In this document: in pieces, positions 1 to 7,833 of the stretch
Position numbering within the stretch: position 1 is the first letter of the stretch
How the letters are laid out: the number at the start of each line of letters is the position of its first letter
NCBI GenBank assembly: GCA_017938405.1
Contig: JAGBBP010000004.1
Span: forward strand, 1 to 64,000
Direction of reading: 5' to 3'
Length of the DNA: 64,000 nt
Origin: Lachnospiraceae bacterium
GTDB lineage: Bacteria > Bacillota > Clostridia > Lachnospirales > Lachnospiraceae
Translations under genes and position numbers: made by a program
The notes under the pieces: model-generated
What the model was told of the DNA's origin: nothing
Database searches by the model: none
Seen by the model: the letters and a program-made list of their open reading frames with translations, nothing else

Positions 1-1731
1 CCTGTGCCGACAGCGACGCCGGTCCTGACGGCGACCCCGCTCCCGACGGCAACGCCGGTCCCGACGGCAACGCCTGCACCGACAGCGACGCCTGTGCCGA
101 CGGCAACGCCTGCGCCTACAGCGACGCCGACTCCGGTTCCGGAGAATACGGATATTACCTATGACTTTAATGACCTTTATTATTGGCAGTCCTACGGTAC
201 GGATTATATCATAGCGGAGGATGGTTCCATTACGCTCCGGTACACAGACAGATACCAAGAGATTAAGTTGCAATTGCCGGAACCGATTGATATGAATCAT
301 TGTCTCGGTGTAACCGTAAAGATGAAGAGCGAGGTGGGGGACCTTGCCGTAAAGTTGTACGATGAGAATTTTAATGAGGTATATGTTCGTTATGACGGCC
401 GTACCTCCGGTGTTGTAGATCACCAGCTTACCCCGGCACTGACCATGAAGGTGGGGGGCATCGGTTTGATGCAATGTATGTTGATGGAGGATTATTCCGA
501 CTTTGTGGCAACGGTATATTCCGTTACCTTCCATATGGATGGGAACGCAGAATCGGATGTCCCTTCCACACCGAGACCGGTAGTAACGGAGAAGGAAGGA
601 GCGCTTGTCCGGGCAGCGGAACAGAACGGTTTCAGTTTCGGTATCGTAATGAACAGTAACAATCTGCTGGATAATGCGTACAAGGAGTTGCTGGGTACGG
701 AGTGCACCAGCGTAAGCTTCGGTAACGAAATGAAGGCCTATTCTCTTTTGAATCAGGCAGCTTGCCAGCGAAGCACGGACGGTATGCCGGTGATGAATTA
801 CGGCGTTGCCGACCGTATGGTGCAGGTAGCGGTGGAACAAGGCGTGAAGATTCGTGGCCATGTACTGGTATGGGATGCCTATATGAGTGACTGGTTTTTC
901 CGGGAAGGCTATCGCAACGACGGTGCCTATGTGGATCGTGACACCATGTTAAAGCGTCTGGAATCCTATATTGAACAGGTAATGACCCATTTTGAAGAAA
1001 AGTATCCGGGTGCCGTATATTGTTGGGATGTGGTGAATGAGGCAGTGGGAGACGGCAGCGGAGATTATAATTCCTCCGATAAACGTCATGTGCGTACCAA
1101 ACGTAACGGAGACGACAATCCGTTTTATAAGGTCATCGGAGACGACTATGTGGAGCTTTCCTTCCTGTATGCAAAGAATACGGTAGAAAAGCTTAAGGCG
1201 AAAAATCCGGAGGTGGACATTGCACTGTTCTACAATGACTACAGTACCTTTTACGGTGCAAAGCGGGATGCGATTTGTGAACTGGTGAGCAGCATCAATT
1301 CTTATGCAAAGGATGCAAACGGAAATTACCGGAAGCTGTGTGACGGAATCGGAATGCAAAGCTATATCGGCGGTTACGGACAGCAGAACGGTTGTATGAA
1401 CAGCTATGATATTTCCCTAATTAAAACTGCGGTTACGAAGTTCCATGATTTGGGCGTAGATGTTCATGTGACCGAAATGGCAATCCGGAATTACGACCAG
1501 TCAAAGGAAGCCGAACATGCGCAGTTCTGCGGCGATTTGTTCCGGGCGTATGCACAGTTGAACGCCAGAGAGACTTTGATTTCCAATGTTACGATTTGGG
1601 GGTATTGTGATAAACCGAACATGCCGACTTCGGATTACGGCTACAAACAGAACAGTCCGTATTGCGGATTGTTCGACGAGAATTATGAGAAAAAGGATGC
1701 CTACCATAAGGTAGTGGAAGCATTACAATAG
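1..1731 (+). CDS. Secreted GH10 endo-1,4-beta-xylanase, 5' end missing
   Basis: The reading frame is open from the first base, so the signal peptide and any earlier modules lie upstream of the window. What is visible, numbering the GTG at nt 4 as residue 1: a Pro-Thr linker (residues 1-45), a beta-rich carbohydrate-binding-like region (about 48-185), and a GH10 catalytic barrel (about 200-575). GH10 marks are GHVLVWD, the acid/base Glu in WDVVNEAV (residue 346) and the nucleophile Glu in HVTEMA (residue 491). The enzyme should cut xylan outside the cell. It is last in its transcription unit, with a hairpin just after the stop. The family assignment is firm; the substrate-binding module is a guess from position and composition. 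Confidence 0.93.
   Translation, partial: PVPTATPVLTATPLPTATPVPTATPAPTATPVPTATPAPTATPTPVPENTDITYDFNDLYYWQSYGTDYIIAEDGSITLRYTDRYQEIKLQLPEPIDMNHCLGVTVKMKSEVGDLAVKLYDENFNEVYVRYDGRTSGVVDHQLTPALTMKVGGIGLMQCMLMEDYSDFVATVYSVTFHMDGNAESDVPSTPRPVVTEKEGALVRAAEQNGFSFGIVMNSNNLLDNAYKELLGTECTSVSFGNEMKAYSLLNQAACQRSTDGMPVMNYGVADRMVQVAVEQGVKIRGHVLVWDAYMSDWFFREGYRNDGAYVDRDTMLKRLESYIEQVMTHFEEKYPGAVYCWDVVNEAVGDGSGDYNSSDKRHVRTKRNGDDNPFYKVIGDDYVELSFLYAKNTVEKLKAKNPEVDIALFYNDYSTFYGAKRDAICELVSSINSYAKDANGNYRKLCDGIGMQSYIGGYGQQNGCMNSYDISLIKTAVTKFHDLGVDVHVTEMAIRNYDQSKEAEHAQFCGDLFRAYAQLNARETLISNVTIWGYCDKPNMPTSDYGYKQNSPYCGLFDENYEKKDAYHKVVEALQ
4..135 (+). repeat. Degenerate tandem repeat encoding Pro-Thr linker
   Basis: Imperfect units of about 18 bases encode variations on PTATPVP within the xylanase. 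It joins modules of a secreted enzyme. It is low-complexity coding sequence, not a CRISPR or mobile repeat. Confidence 0.85.
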
Positions 1732-1739
1732 AAGCAGAC

Positions 1740-1769
1740 GGGGGCTGTCGCATTCTGATGCGCGCCCCC
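1740..1769 (+). terminator. Probable terminator after the xylanase
   Basis: GGGGGC and GCCCCC arms enclose a second CGCAT/ATGCG pairing with a TCTG loop and a small bulge. The T-run is poor (CTCTTGCTT), so termination strength is uncertain. It lies 9 bases past the xylanase stop. Confidence 0.6.
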
Positions 1770-1969
1770 ACTCTTGCTTGTTAGCATAAAAAATAAGTCG
1801 GTCTTTTCTATTTTCTTTTAACAGATATCAATGAGCCGGTGCCTTTCGTATTATCCAACCGCAGGTTGGACAGAGGAGAAGTGTTTCAAACCAACACGTT
1901 ATTGTTTTTGCTGTTACTTGTCGGTAAACTATAGGTGTAGCTACAAAACAAAATTCAAGGAGGTATCCA

Positions 1970-2731
1970 ATGAAAATACAGGAACAAATTGCTTTTTTAA
2001 GAAAACAAAAGGGACTTACCCAGGAGGAGCTTGCACAGGCACTGGGGGTTACCAATCAGGCGGTTTCCAAATGGGAATCCGGAGCGTGTTGCCCGGACAT
2101 TCAGTTGCTACCGGAACTTGCAAAGCTTTTCGAGGTGACCGTGGACGAGCTTCTCGGCTGTGCTTCGACGAAGGGGCTGGGAGATATCTGCTTAAACCTG
2201 AAGGACTATTTTACGGCCCTTCCGGAGAAGGAATCCTTTGAAAAGTGCTATCGTATTGCGGCATTGTTGCATGAAATTGCGGTTACTGACGGATGCAAAA
2301 ACTTTGTTCCATGGGACGAGCGGGACTATGCCGGAGGTAATATCTCCGACTGGGGATGTTCTGTTTGCTCCGAACCGGAGGGCAGTACGGGTCGAATGAC
2401 CGACAGCGTTTTTTTCTCTTTAGGGAAGGCGTTTCAGAAGCCGAATATTTCCCAATTATACGAGTTGTCCGTTGCTATGGAGCGCTTTTCGGACCTTCGC
2501 GTGCTGAAAACCATGTACGCTCTTTATGAGTTAACCATAAAAGATTTTGACCTGTTCGTGTCCTTGGAGGACATCGCTGCCGGGGCACAGTTGTCGCAGG
2601 AGGAGACGAAGCAGGCCATGGAGAAGCTGCCGTTGACGGTAAAGGAAGAAGCGGGCGAACTACGGTATCGTTTGGAGGGTTCCTTCTGTCATATGCCGGC
2701 GTTATTGACATTTTTGTTTAAATTCCGGTAG
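1970..2731 (+). CDS. XRE-family transcriptional regulator
   Basis: A 253-residue protein. Residues 5-60 form a clear Cro/C1-type helix-turn-helix (LTQEELAQALGVTNQAVSKWE), the class common in Clostridia. The remaining roughly 190 residues have no motif I recognise; a Cys/Trp-rich stretch near residues 124-135 may be a ligand or metal site, but that is inference. An AAGGAGG site sits 7 bases before the ATG. The gene stands alone between the xylanase terminator and the PadR unit; the 200 bases upstream show no clear promoter or other gene. The regulator class is secure, its target is unknown. Confidence 0.85.
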   Translation: MKIQEQIAFLRKQKGLTQEELAQALGVTNQAVSKWESGACCPDIQLLPELAKLFEVTVDELLGCASTKGLGDICLNLKDYFTALPEKESFEKCYRIAALLHEIAVTDGCKNFVPWDERDYAGGNISDWGCSVCSEPEGSTGRMTDSVFFSLGKAFQKPNISQLYELSVAMERFSDLRVLKTMYALYELTIKDFDLFVSLEDIAAGAQLSQEETKQAMEKLPLTVKEEAGELRYRLEGSFCHMPALLTFLFKFR

Positions 2732-2812
2732 GAATGTCCGGTATTTGCAGGATGCCTTTGATTTGCAAACGGTGCAAATCGGGGCATCTTTTTTCTTTGG
2801 AGAAGGTTTTGT

Positions 2813-2841
2813 TTGACTTTTTTACTGTTATGGTCTATAAT
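2813..2841 (+). promoter_or_regulatory. Sigma-A promoter for the padR-type operon
   Basis: TTGACT (2813-2818), a 17-base spacer and a consensus TATAAT (2836-2841). The last two bases of the -10 box are the start of the near-palindrome described next, so a bound repressor would cover the start site. Confidence 0.85.
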
Positions 2842-2869
2842 ATCGTTAATTGATATCGATTAACGATAT
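2840..2869. promoter_or_regulatory. 30-bp near-perfect palindrome, probable PadR operator
   Basis: Arms ATATCGTTAAT (2840-2850) and ATTAACGATAT (2859-2869) flank a GATATC core; only one symmetric position pair breaks the symmetry. It overlaps the -10 box and ends 19 bases before the PadR start. PadR proteins commonly repress their own operon, so autoregulation is the natural reading. Confidence 0.75.
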
Positions 2870-2888
2870 TGCGAAAAGAGGGATGATA

Positions 2889-3209
2889 ATGCCGAAAAAA
2901 GCGATGGAGATTTTAACGGAATCCATGTTTTACGTGCTGATGGCTTTTTCGAAAAAGCCCATGTGCGGAATCGACGTGGCGGATTATATTGAAAAAAGGA
3001 CAAAGGGGCGGGTGGTAATCGGCCCTGCCACGTTGTATACCATTTTGGGGAAGTTCGAGAAGGAAAAGTGGATTAAGGAAACGGAAGTGGAAGGCCGGAA
3101 ACGTACGTATCGTATTACGGAAAAAGGGCTTACGGCGTATGAACAGGAAGTGACGCGGTTGCAACAATGTGTCAAGGATGCGAACGATGCGTTTTTGTAT
3201 GAGGAATAG
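2889..3209 (+). CDS. PadR-family transcriptional repressor
   Basis: I take the ATG at 2889 because AGAGGG lies 7 bases upstream; an upstream in-frame start at 2850 would fall inside the promoter palindrome. The 106-residue product is a typical PadR winged helix: FYVLMAFSKKPMCGIDVADYI opening helices, the GPATLYTIL recognition region, the RTYRIT wing, then a C-terminal dimerisation helix. PadR proteins are dimeric repressors, often responding to small molecules or envelope stress. It is followed after 15 bases by a DUF2812 membrane protein, the usual partner gene in Firmicutes, so both form one autoregulated operon. Confidence 0.93.
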   Translation: MPKKAMEILTESMFYVLMAFSKKPMCGIDVADYIEKRTKGRVVIGPATLYTILGKFEKEKWIKETEVEGRKRTYRITEKGLTAYEQEVTRLQQCVKDANDAFLYEE

Positions 3210-3224
3210 ATGGGAGGATGTAAG

Positions 3225-4439
3225 ATGGAAGAGGGGAAAACGGTAAAAACAATACGGCGGCTGATTCCGTGTCCTGTGTATGACGTAAGCGGGACGGAGT
3301 GCTGGCTGGAGGAGATGGCGGAACAAGGCTGGATGTTACAGGAAGACGGGTTCTTTTGCGGAGTCGCTACCTTTGAACAGTCCGAAGCCTGCAGGGTGCA
3401 ATACCGGTTGGCGGCAGCGAAAAACAGCACGAGTATGTGGGCGGACAATAACGGAGACCCGGAGGAAGAAGAGTTGGAACTGAACGAGGCCTTCGGCTGG
3501 AAATATGTGGCAAAGCGGGGAGAATTTTATGTATACCGCTGTTGCGACCCGGAAGGAAGAGAACTGCACACGGACAAAGAGGTGCAGGCGCTGGCGATGA
3601 ATGCCATGAAAAGCAGACAGTGGGATAATCTGTTTCGTTGTTTTGCGTGGGGCATTGTGTATCCGTATGTGACATTACACGGGAACTTTATGCTGGCAAT
3701 GGTCGGTATCGGGACAATCCCGGTGGGGATGATGATACTTGCGGTGCTTTTTTTGTTGGCGGTGCCTATGGGGAAAGCCGTAAAATTAATGCGACTGCGG
3801 AAAAAAGTGTCGGCAGGGAAACCGCTCGGTTCCGGAAACGGTTGGAGAAAGGGCATTTGGAAGCATTGCGCGGTGAATGTGCTGCGTTTGTGCGCGGTTG
3901 TTTATGCGGTAGTCTTTCTGTTAACGGTATGGGACAATGAATTAATGCGGGAAGATTATATTCCTCTTACGGAGTATGCCGGAGAAGTTCCGTTTCGGAC
4001 GGTGGAGGACCTGTTACCGTTCGGAGAGGTGGATTTGTGGAATATGGGGAATATGAATACGGTACGGGAGTGGTCGGATATTTTATCACCGGTAAATTTC
4101 GAGTGGAATGAGAACGGCGATGTGCATACTCCGGACGGGTCGCAAGTGTACGGAAGACTGGATGTGATGTACCATGAAACGAGAGGAAAATGGATTGCAA
4201 AGCGGTTGGTACGTGAATATAAGCGCGAAGGAAAGCGGATAGATGTGTATGAACCTCTGGAGCTGGAACTTCCGGAAATGGATGAGGTGGTCGCCTTTTC
4301 TTCCATCGTTAAAAGTCATCACATCATTTTACGAAAGGGAGAAAAGGTGATTAGTGCATCTTTTTATTCGAACGGAGAGGAGGCTCTTAAGCCGAAGCTT
4401 TCCGAATGGGCAAAAAAGATGGCGGAGAGCTTGTATTGA
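3225..4439 (+). CDS. DUF2812 membrane protein, PadR partner
   Basis: The start at 3225 is preceded by GGGAGG at good spacing; an in-frame ATG at 3210 abuts the padR stop but lacks a site. The 404-residue protein has a cytoplasmic N-terminal DUF2812 domain (about residues 10-125, with the typical CWLEEMAEQGWML motif), then about three membrane helices (residues 135-190 and 225-245), then a polar C-terminal domain of about 160 residues. DUF2812 genes are nearly always next to PadR genes; the biochemical role is not known. The C-terminal domain may be extracytoplasmic and could sense a signal relayed to PadR, which is inference only. Confidence 0.85.
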   Translation: MEEGKTVKTIRRLIPCPVYDVSGTECWLEEMAEQGWMLQEDGFFCGVATFEQSEACRVQYRLAAAKNSTSMWADNNGDPEEEELELNEAFGWKYVAKRGEFYVYRCCDPEGRELHTDKEVQALAMNAMKSRQWDNLFRCFAWGIVYPYVTLHGNFMLAMVGIGTIPVGMMILAVLFLLAVPMGKAVKLMRLRKKVSAGKPLGSGNGWRKGIWKHCAVNVLRLCAVVYAVVFLLTVWDNELMREDYIPLTEYAGEVPFRTVEDLLPFGEVDLWNMGNMNTVREWSDILSPVNFEWNENGDVHTPDGSQVYGRLDVMYHETRGKWIAKRLVREYKREGKRIDVYEPLELELPEMDEVVAFSSIVKSHHIILRKGEKVISASFYSNGEEALKPKLSEWAKKMAESLY

Positions 4440-4572
4440 TGAAAAGAAAAATGTAAATAAAACTTTACAAAAACAGCATGTTTTGATGTAAAAAAGATGT
4501 AAACATGATGCAAAATCAATAAAAACAACCGAAATGCAACTGTAAGTTGCAAAAATAATATACGAAAGTTGC

Positions 4573-4601
4573 TTGAAACCCCTATGTTCTTCTGCTATAA
4601 T
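4573..4601 (+). promoter_or_regulatory. Sigma-A promoter of the HTH-glmM operon
   Basis: TTGAAA (4573-4578), 17-base spacer, TATAAT (4596-4601). The transcript would start near 4608, about 36 bases before the ATG at 4644. This rules out the longer reading frame that begins at 4569. Confidence 0.85.
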
Positions 4602-4643
4602 AAAGCGCGTAGAATCGTAGTATGTGAAAAAAGGAGAATGTGT

Positions 4644-6266
4644 ATGACCATCGGACAAAAACTCATTCACTTACGAAACGTGGCGGACATGTCCCAAGAG
4701 CAACTTTCGGAAGAACTGGGGGTATCCCGTCAGTCCATTTCCAAGTGGGAAATGGATCAGGCCCTTCCGCAGATTGACAAGGTGATTCAGCTTGCGGAGA
4801 TTTTCGGTGTAACTACAGATGAATTGTTATTGGATAAAATAGAGATTAATCGTACCCCGTCAAAGGGGCCGCGGAAGCTCAAGTATTTCGGTACCGACGG
4901 ATTCCGTGGGGAGGCAAATGTGAATCTGACCTCCATGCAGGCTTACAAGGTGGGCCGGTTCCTTGGATGGTACTTTTCTTCCAAACTTTCCGGGTGCAGA
5001 ACACCGGGATATCGCCCGCGGATTGTCATCGGTAAGGACACCAGACGTTCCAGTTATATGCTGGAGTATTCCATCGTGGCGGGTATGACTGCCAGCGGTG
5101 CGGATGTTTACATGCTGCATGTTATCACGACGCCGGGTGTGTCCTATGTGACCCGTAAGGATGAGTTTGACTGCGGTATTATGATTACGGCGTCTCACAA
5201 TCCCTTCGGTGACAACGGAATTAAGGTGTTGAACCGTTACGGGGAAAAGTTGGATGATGAGACGACAGCGTTAATTGAGGCTTACATCGACGGAGATTTA
5301 CATGAGCTGGGTGTGACCGGTGAGGATTTGCCGCTGGCACAGGGAGCGAAGCTTGGATGTATTCATGAGTATTCTGCAGGTAGAAACCGCTACACAGGAT
5401 ATCTCATCTCACTGGCTTCCAATTCCTACAAGAGACTGAAAATCGGTCTGGATTGCGCCAACGGTGCAGCCTGGAGCATTGCGGGAGCAGTGTTTTCCGC
5501 ATTGGGCGCCCAGACTTACGTTATCGGGGATGAGCCGGACGGCGTGAATATCAACGAGGGCTGCGGTTCCACCCATATCGAGAAATTAAAGAAACTGGTA
5601 AAGGAAAAACACTTGGATTTGGGGTTTGCTTTTGACGGCGATGCGGACCGGTGTATTGCAGTGGACGAAAACGGCAACGAAGTAGACGGCGACGCCATGA
5701 TTTATATTCTGGGCAAGCGTATGAAGATGCGGGGTACTCTGAATGACAATACGGTGGTGACTACGATTATGTCTAACTCCGGCTTTGTGGCAAGTCTTGA
5801 AGAGGCCGGTATGAAGTGTGTACAGACAAAAGTAGGTGACCGTTTTGTTTATGAGTGTATGCAGAACAACGATTATGCCATCGGCGGAGAGCAGTCCGGT
5901 CATATTATTTTAAAGAAGTACGCCACTACCGGCGACGGTATTTTAACGGCGATTATGATTGCGGAGGAGATTTGCGATTCCAAGTCTTCTTTGGCGAAGC
6001 TGGCAGAGCCGATTCATTTGTATCCGCAGTTTTTAAAGAATGTGAGAGTCAAGAATAAAGCAGCGGTGCTTGCCGATGCCAAAGTATTAAAGGCGAAGGA
6101 AGAGGTAGAAAAGCTCATTAACAAAAAGGGCAGAGTACTTCTTCGCGAAAGCGGTACGGAGCCGGTCATCCGCGTTATGGTAGAGAGCGAATCCCAAGAG
6201 AAGTGTGTGGAGTACGCGGAGATGATTGTAAAAGTAATTACCGAAGGAGGACATTGTGTTGAATAA
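4644..6266 (+). CDS. XRE helix-turn-helix fused to phosphoglucosamine mutase (GlmM-type)
   Basis: 540 residues from an ATG with AAGGAG 7 bases upstream. Residues 1-65 are a full XRE helix-turn-helix (MSQEQLSEELGVSRQSISKWE). Residues 78-540 are a complete phosphohexomutase of GlmM type: FGTDGFRG (82-89), phosphoserine loop TASHNP with Ser184, metal loop DGDADR (331-336), sugar loop GGEQSGH, and phosphate loop RESGTEP (501-507). GlmM converts glucosamine-6-phosphate to glucosamine-1-phosphate for UDP-GlcNAc. All catalytic loops are intact, so it may be both an enzyme and a DNA-binding regulator. The next gene overlaps its 3' end by 11 bases and NagB follows, an amino-sugar operon. Both domain calls are strong; regulation by sugar phosphate is inference. 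Confidence 0.92.
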   Translation: MTIGQKLIHLRNVADMSQEQLSEELGVSRQSISKWEMDQALPQIDKVIQLAEIFGVTTDELLLDKIEINRTPSKGPRKLKYFGTDGFRGEANVNLTSMQAYKVGRFLGWYFSSKLSGCRTPGYRPRIVIGKDTRRSSYMLEYSIVAGMTASGADVYMLHVITTPGVSYVTRKDEFDCGIMITASHNPFGDNGIKVLNRYGEKLDDETTALIEAYIDGDLHELGVTGEDLPLAQGAKLGCIHEYSAGRNRYTGYLISLASNSYKRLKIGLDCANGAAWSIAGAVFSALGAQTYVIGDEPDGVNINEGCGSTHIEKLKKLVKEKHLDLGFAFDGDADRCIAVDENGNEVDGDAMIYILGKRMKMRGTLNDNTVVTTIMSNSGFVASLEEAGMKCVQTKVGDRFVYECMQNNDYAIGGEQSGHIILKKYATTGDGILTAIMIAEEICDSKSSLAKLAEPIHLYPQFLKNVRVKNKAAVLADAKVLKAKEEVEKLINKKGRVLLRESGTEPVIRVMVESESQEKCVEYAEMIVKVITEGGHCVE

Positions 6267-6921
6267 ACTGGTAAAGACAAAGGAGTTGTATGCATCCCAG
6301 CCGGAGTATTTAGTAGAGTTGTTTGAGAGCTGTGAGTATCCGTGGGAGATGCTGCCGAAGTTAAAGGGCTACATTCAGGCGTTGATTGATAAGGGCATTC
6401 CGGGCTATACCTTGTATGCGGACGGAGTGCTTGTAGGTGAAAACGTAAAGATTTATCCGACGGCCACCATCGAAGGACCGACTATTATCGGTTCCGGTAC
6501 CGAGGTGCGCCCGGGTGCGTTTATCCGGGGCAGCGTTATTACCGGTGAGGGGTGTGTGATGGGGAATTCCTCGGAATTTAAGAATTGCGTGCTTCTCGAT
6601 AAGGTACAGGTGCCGCATTACAACTACATCGGCGATTCCATCATGGGCAACAAAGCCCACACCGGTGCGGGTACCATTTGTTCCAACTTAAAGTCCGACG
6701 GTAAGGCAGTGGTCATCCATGGTGATGTGGATTACGAGACGGGCCTTCGTAAAATCGGCGGTATCTTGGCCGACGGCGCGGACGTGGGTTGCGGTTCCGT
6801 CATCAATCCGGGTACGGTAATCGGTAAGAACACTTCCGTATATCCGTTAACCTCCCTGCGCGGAGTTTATCCGGCGGATTGTATCGTAAAGGATACGAAG
6901 ACGGTTGTGAAGAGAGTATAA
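6256..6921 (+). CDS. Left-handed beta-helix acyltransferase, GlmU C-terminal-like
   Basis: A 221-residue protein starting GTG at 6256 (or TTG at 6259, better spaced from GGAGG). Residues 1-50 are helical; from about 55 onward hexapeptide repeats (such as IYPTAT, IEGPTI, IGSGTE, VRPGAF, IRGSVI) form a left-handed beta-helix like the acetyltransferase half of GlmU, with the loop around HYNYIGDS that carries the catalytic His in that family. It lacks the N-terminal uridylyltransferase half. Overlap with HTH-GlmM and the NagB gene behind it point to acetylation or nucleotide-sugar chemistry on glucosamine phosphate. The exact substrate is not shown by sequence. Confidence 0.85.
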   Translation: MLNKLVKTKELYASQPEYLVELFESCEYPWEMLPKLKGYIQALIDKGIPGYTLYADGVLVGENVKIYPTATIEGPTIIGSGTEVRPGAFIRGSVITGEGCVMGNSSEFKNCVLLDKVQVPHYNYIGDSIMGNKAHTGAGTICSNLKSDGKAVVIHGDVDYETGLRKIGGILADGADVGCGSVINPGTVIGKNTSVYPLTSLRGVYPADCIVKDTKTVVKRV

Positions 6922-6951
6922 ACAAATTAAAATGAAAAGGAGACTATAATC

Positions 6952-7662
6952 ATGAATTTTATCAAAGTAAACAACTACGACGAACTCAGCACCAAGGCAG
7001 CAGCCCTGATTTGCGCACAGGTTGTGATGAAGCCGAACTGCGTACTCGGTCTTGCAACCGGTTCTTCCCCGCTTGGCACTTATGAAAAGATTGCAGAGAA
7101 GTGTGCAAAGGGTGAGGTAGATTTTTCCAAGGTTTCTTCCATTAACCTGGATGAGTATGTAGGCCTTGACGGAAGCAATGACCAGAGCTATCGTTACTTC
7201 ATGAACACCAACCTGTTCGAAAAGATTAATATTGATGTAACCAAGACCAACGTGCCGAACGGCTGCGCAGCAGACCTTGAAGCAGAGTGTGCGGCTTATG
7301 ATGCGTTAATCGCACAGTCCGGCGGTATTGATCTTCAGCTTCTCGGTATCGGCCTTGACGGTCACATCGGTTTTAACGAGCCGGATACTTACTTTGAGAA
7401 GGCAACCCATGTGGTAGACCTGGACCCGTCCACCATCGAAGCAAATGCACGTTTCTTCGCATCCGAGGCAGATGTGCCGAGAAAGGCGGTTACCATGGGT
7501 ATGGGCGGCATTATGAGTGCAAAGAAGGTGCTCTTAATCGCAAACGGTAAGAACAAGAAGGATATCGTGGAGAAGGCATTCTTCGGCCCGATTACTCCGT
7601 CCTGTCCGGCATCCATTTTGCAGTTGCATCCGGATTTGACCGTAATTTACAGTGAGAATTAA
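6952..7662 (+). CDS. nagB: Glucosamine-6-phosphate deaminase
   Basis: 236 residues, the normal short Gram-positive NagB length, with AAGGAG before the ATG. Motifs: phosphate loop GLATGSSP, NLDEYVGL (catalytic Asp), GIGLDGHIGFNEP with the catalytic His, and the C-terminal GPITPSCPASILQ. It converts glucosamine-6-phosphate to fructose-6-phosphate and ammonia, the catabolic direction, opposite to GlmM's use of the same metabolite. It closes the operon and is followed by a strong terminator. Codon use is strongly biased (TCC, GAC, ACC), suggesting high expression. Confidence 0.95.
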   Translation: MNFIKVNNYDELSTKAAALICAQVVMKPNCVLGLATGSSPLGTYEKIAEKCAKGEVDFSKVSSINLDEYVGLDGSNDQSYRYFMNTNLFEKINIDVTKTNVPNGCAADLEAECAAYDALIAQSGGIDLQLLGIGLDGHIGFNEPDTYFEKATHVVDLDPSTIEANARFFASEADVPRKAVTMGMGGIMSAKKVLLIANGKNKKDIVEKAFFGPITPSCPASILQLHPDLTVIYSEN

Positions 7663-7680
7663 GAGCTATTTATAAAATAA

Positions 7681-7725
7681 AAGACTTCCCTTTGTTAAAC
7701 GTTGTTCAAAGGGGAGTCTTTTTTT
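7681..7725 (+). terminator. Rho-independent terminator after nagB
   Basis: A 14-base stem with one mismatch (AAGACT...CCTTTG against CAAAGG...AGTCTT), 12-base loop and a run of T. Very clear intrinsic terminator. Confidence 0.93.
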
Positions 7726-7730
7726 GTTTG

Positions 7731-7767
7731 AGTGCAAAAATTTGTCGAAAATAAAAGTTTTTGCACT
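7731..7767. promoter_or_regulatory. Inverted repeat upstream of the DUF4143 gene
   Basis: AGTGCAAAAA (7731-7740) and TTTTTGCACT (7758-7767) are exact inverted copies; a third AGTGCA half-site follows at 7770. It sits just before the -35 box, a position typical of an operator. No protein can be named. Confidence 0.45.
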
Positions 7768-7780
7768 TGAGTGCAGAAAC

Positions 7781-7809
7781 TTGATTTTTTTGCAAGTTTA
7801 TGCTACGAT
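7781..7809 (+). promoter_or_regulatory. Probable promoter for the DUF4143 ATPase
   Basis: TTGATT (7781-7786), 17-base spacer and TACGAT (7804-7809), 25 bases before the start codon. Fair match to sigma-A. Confidence 0.6.
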
Positions 7810-7833
7810 ATGGTTGTGAGGAGGTACGAAACT

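Noticed and set aside
1831..2241. Open frame of 136 residues ahead of and over the XRE gene
   Set aside because: No ribosome site, improbable composition, and it overlaps the well-supported XRE gene in another frame.
6952..7662. Full GlcNAc catabolic operon
   Set aside because: No nagA, transporter or GntR-type NagR is present; only nagB is adjacent, so the catabolic operon label is not supported.
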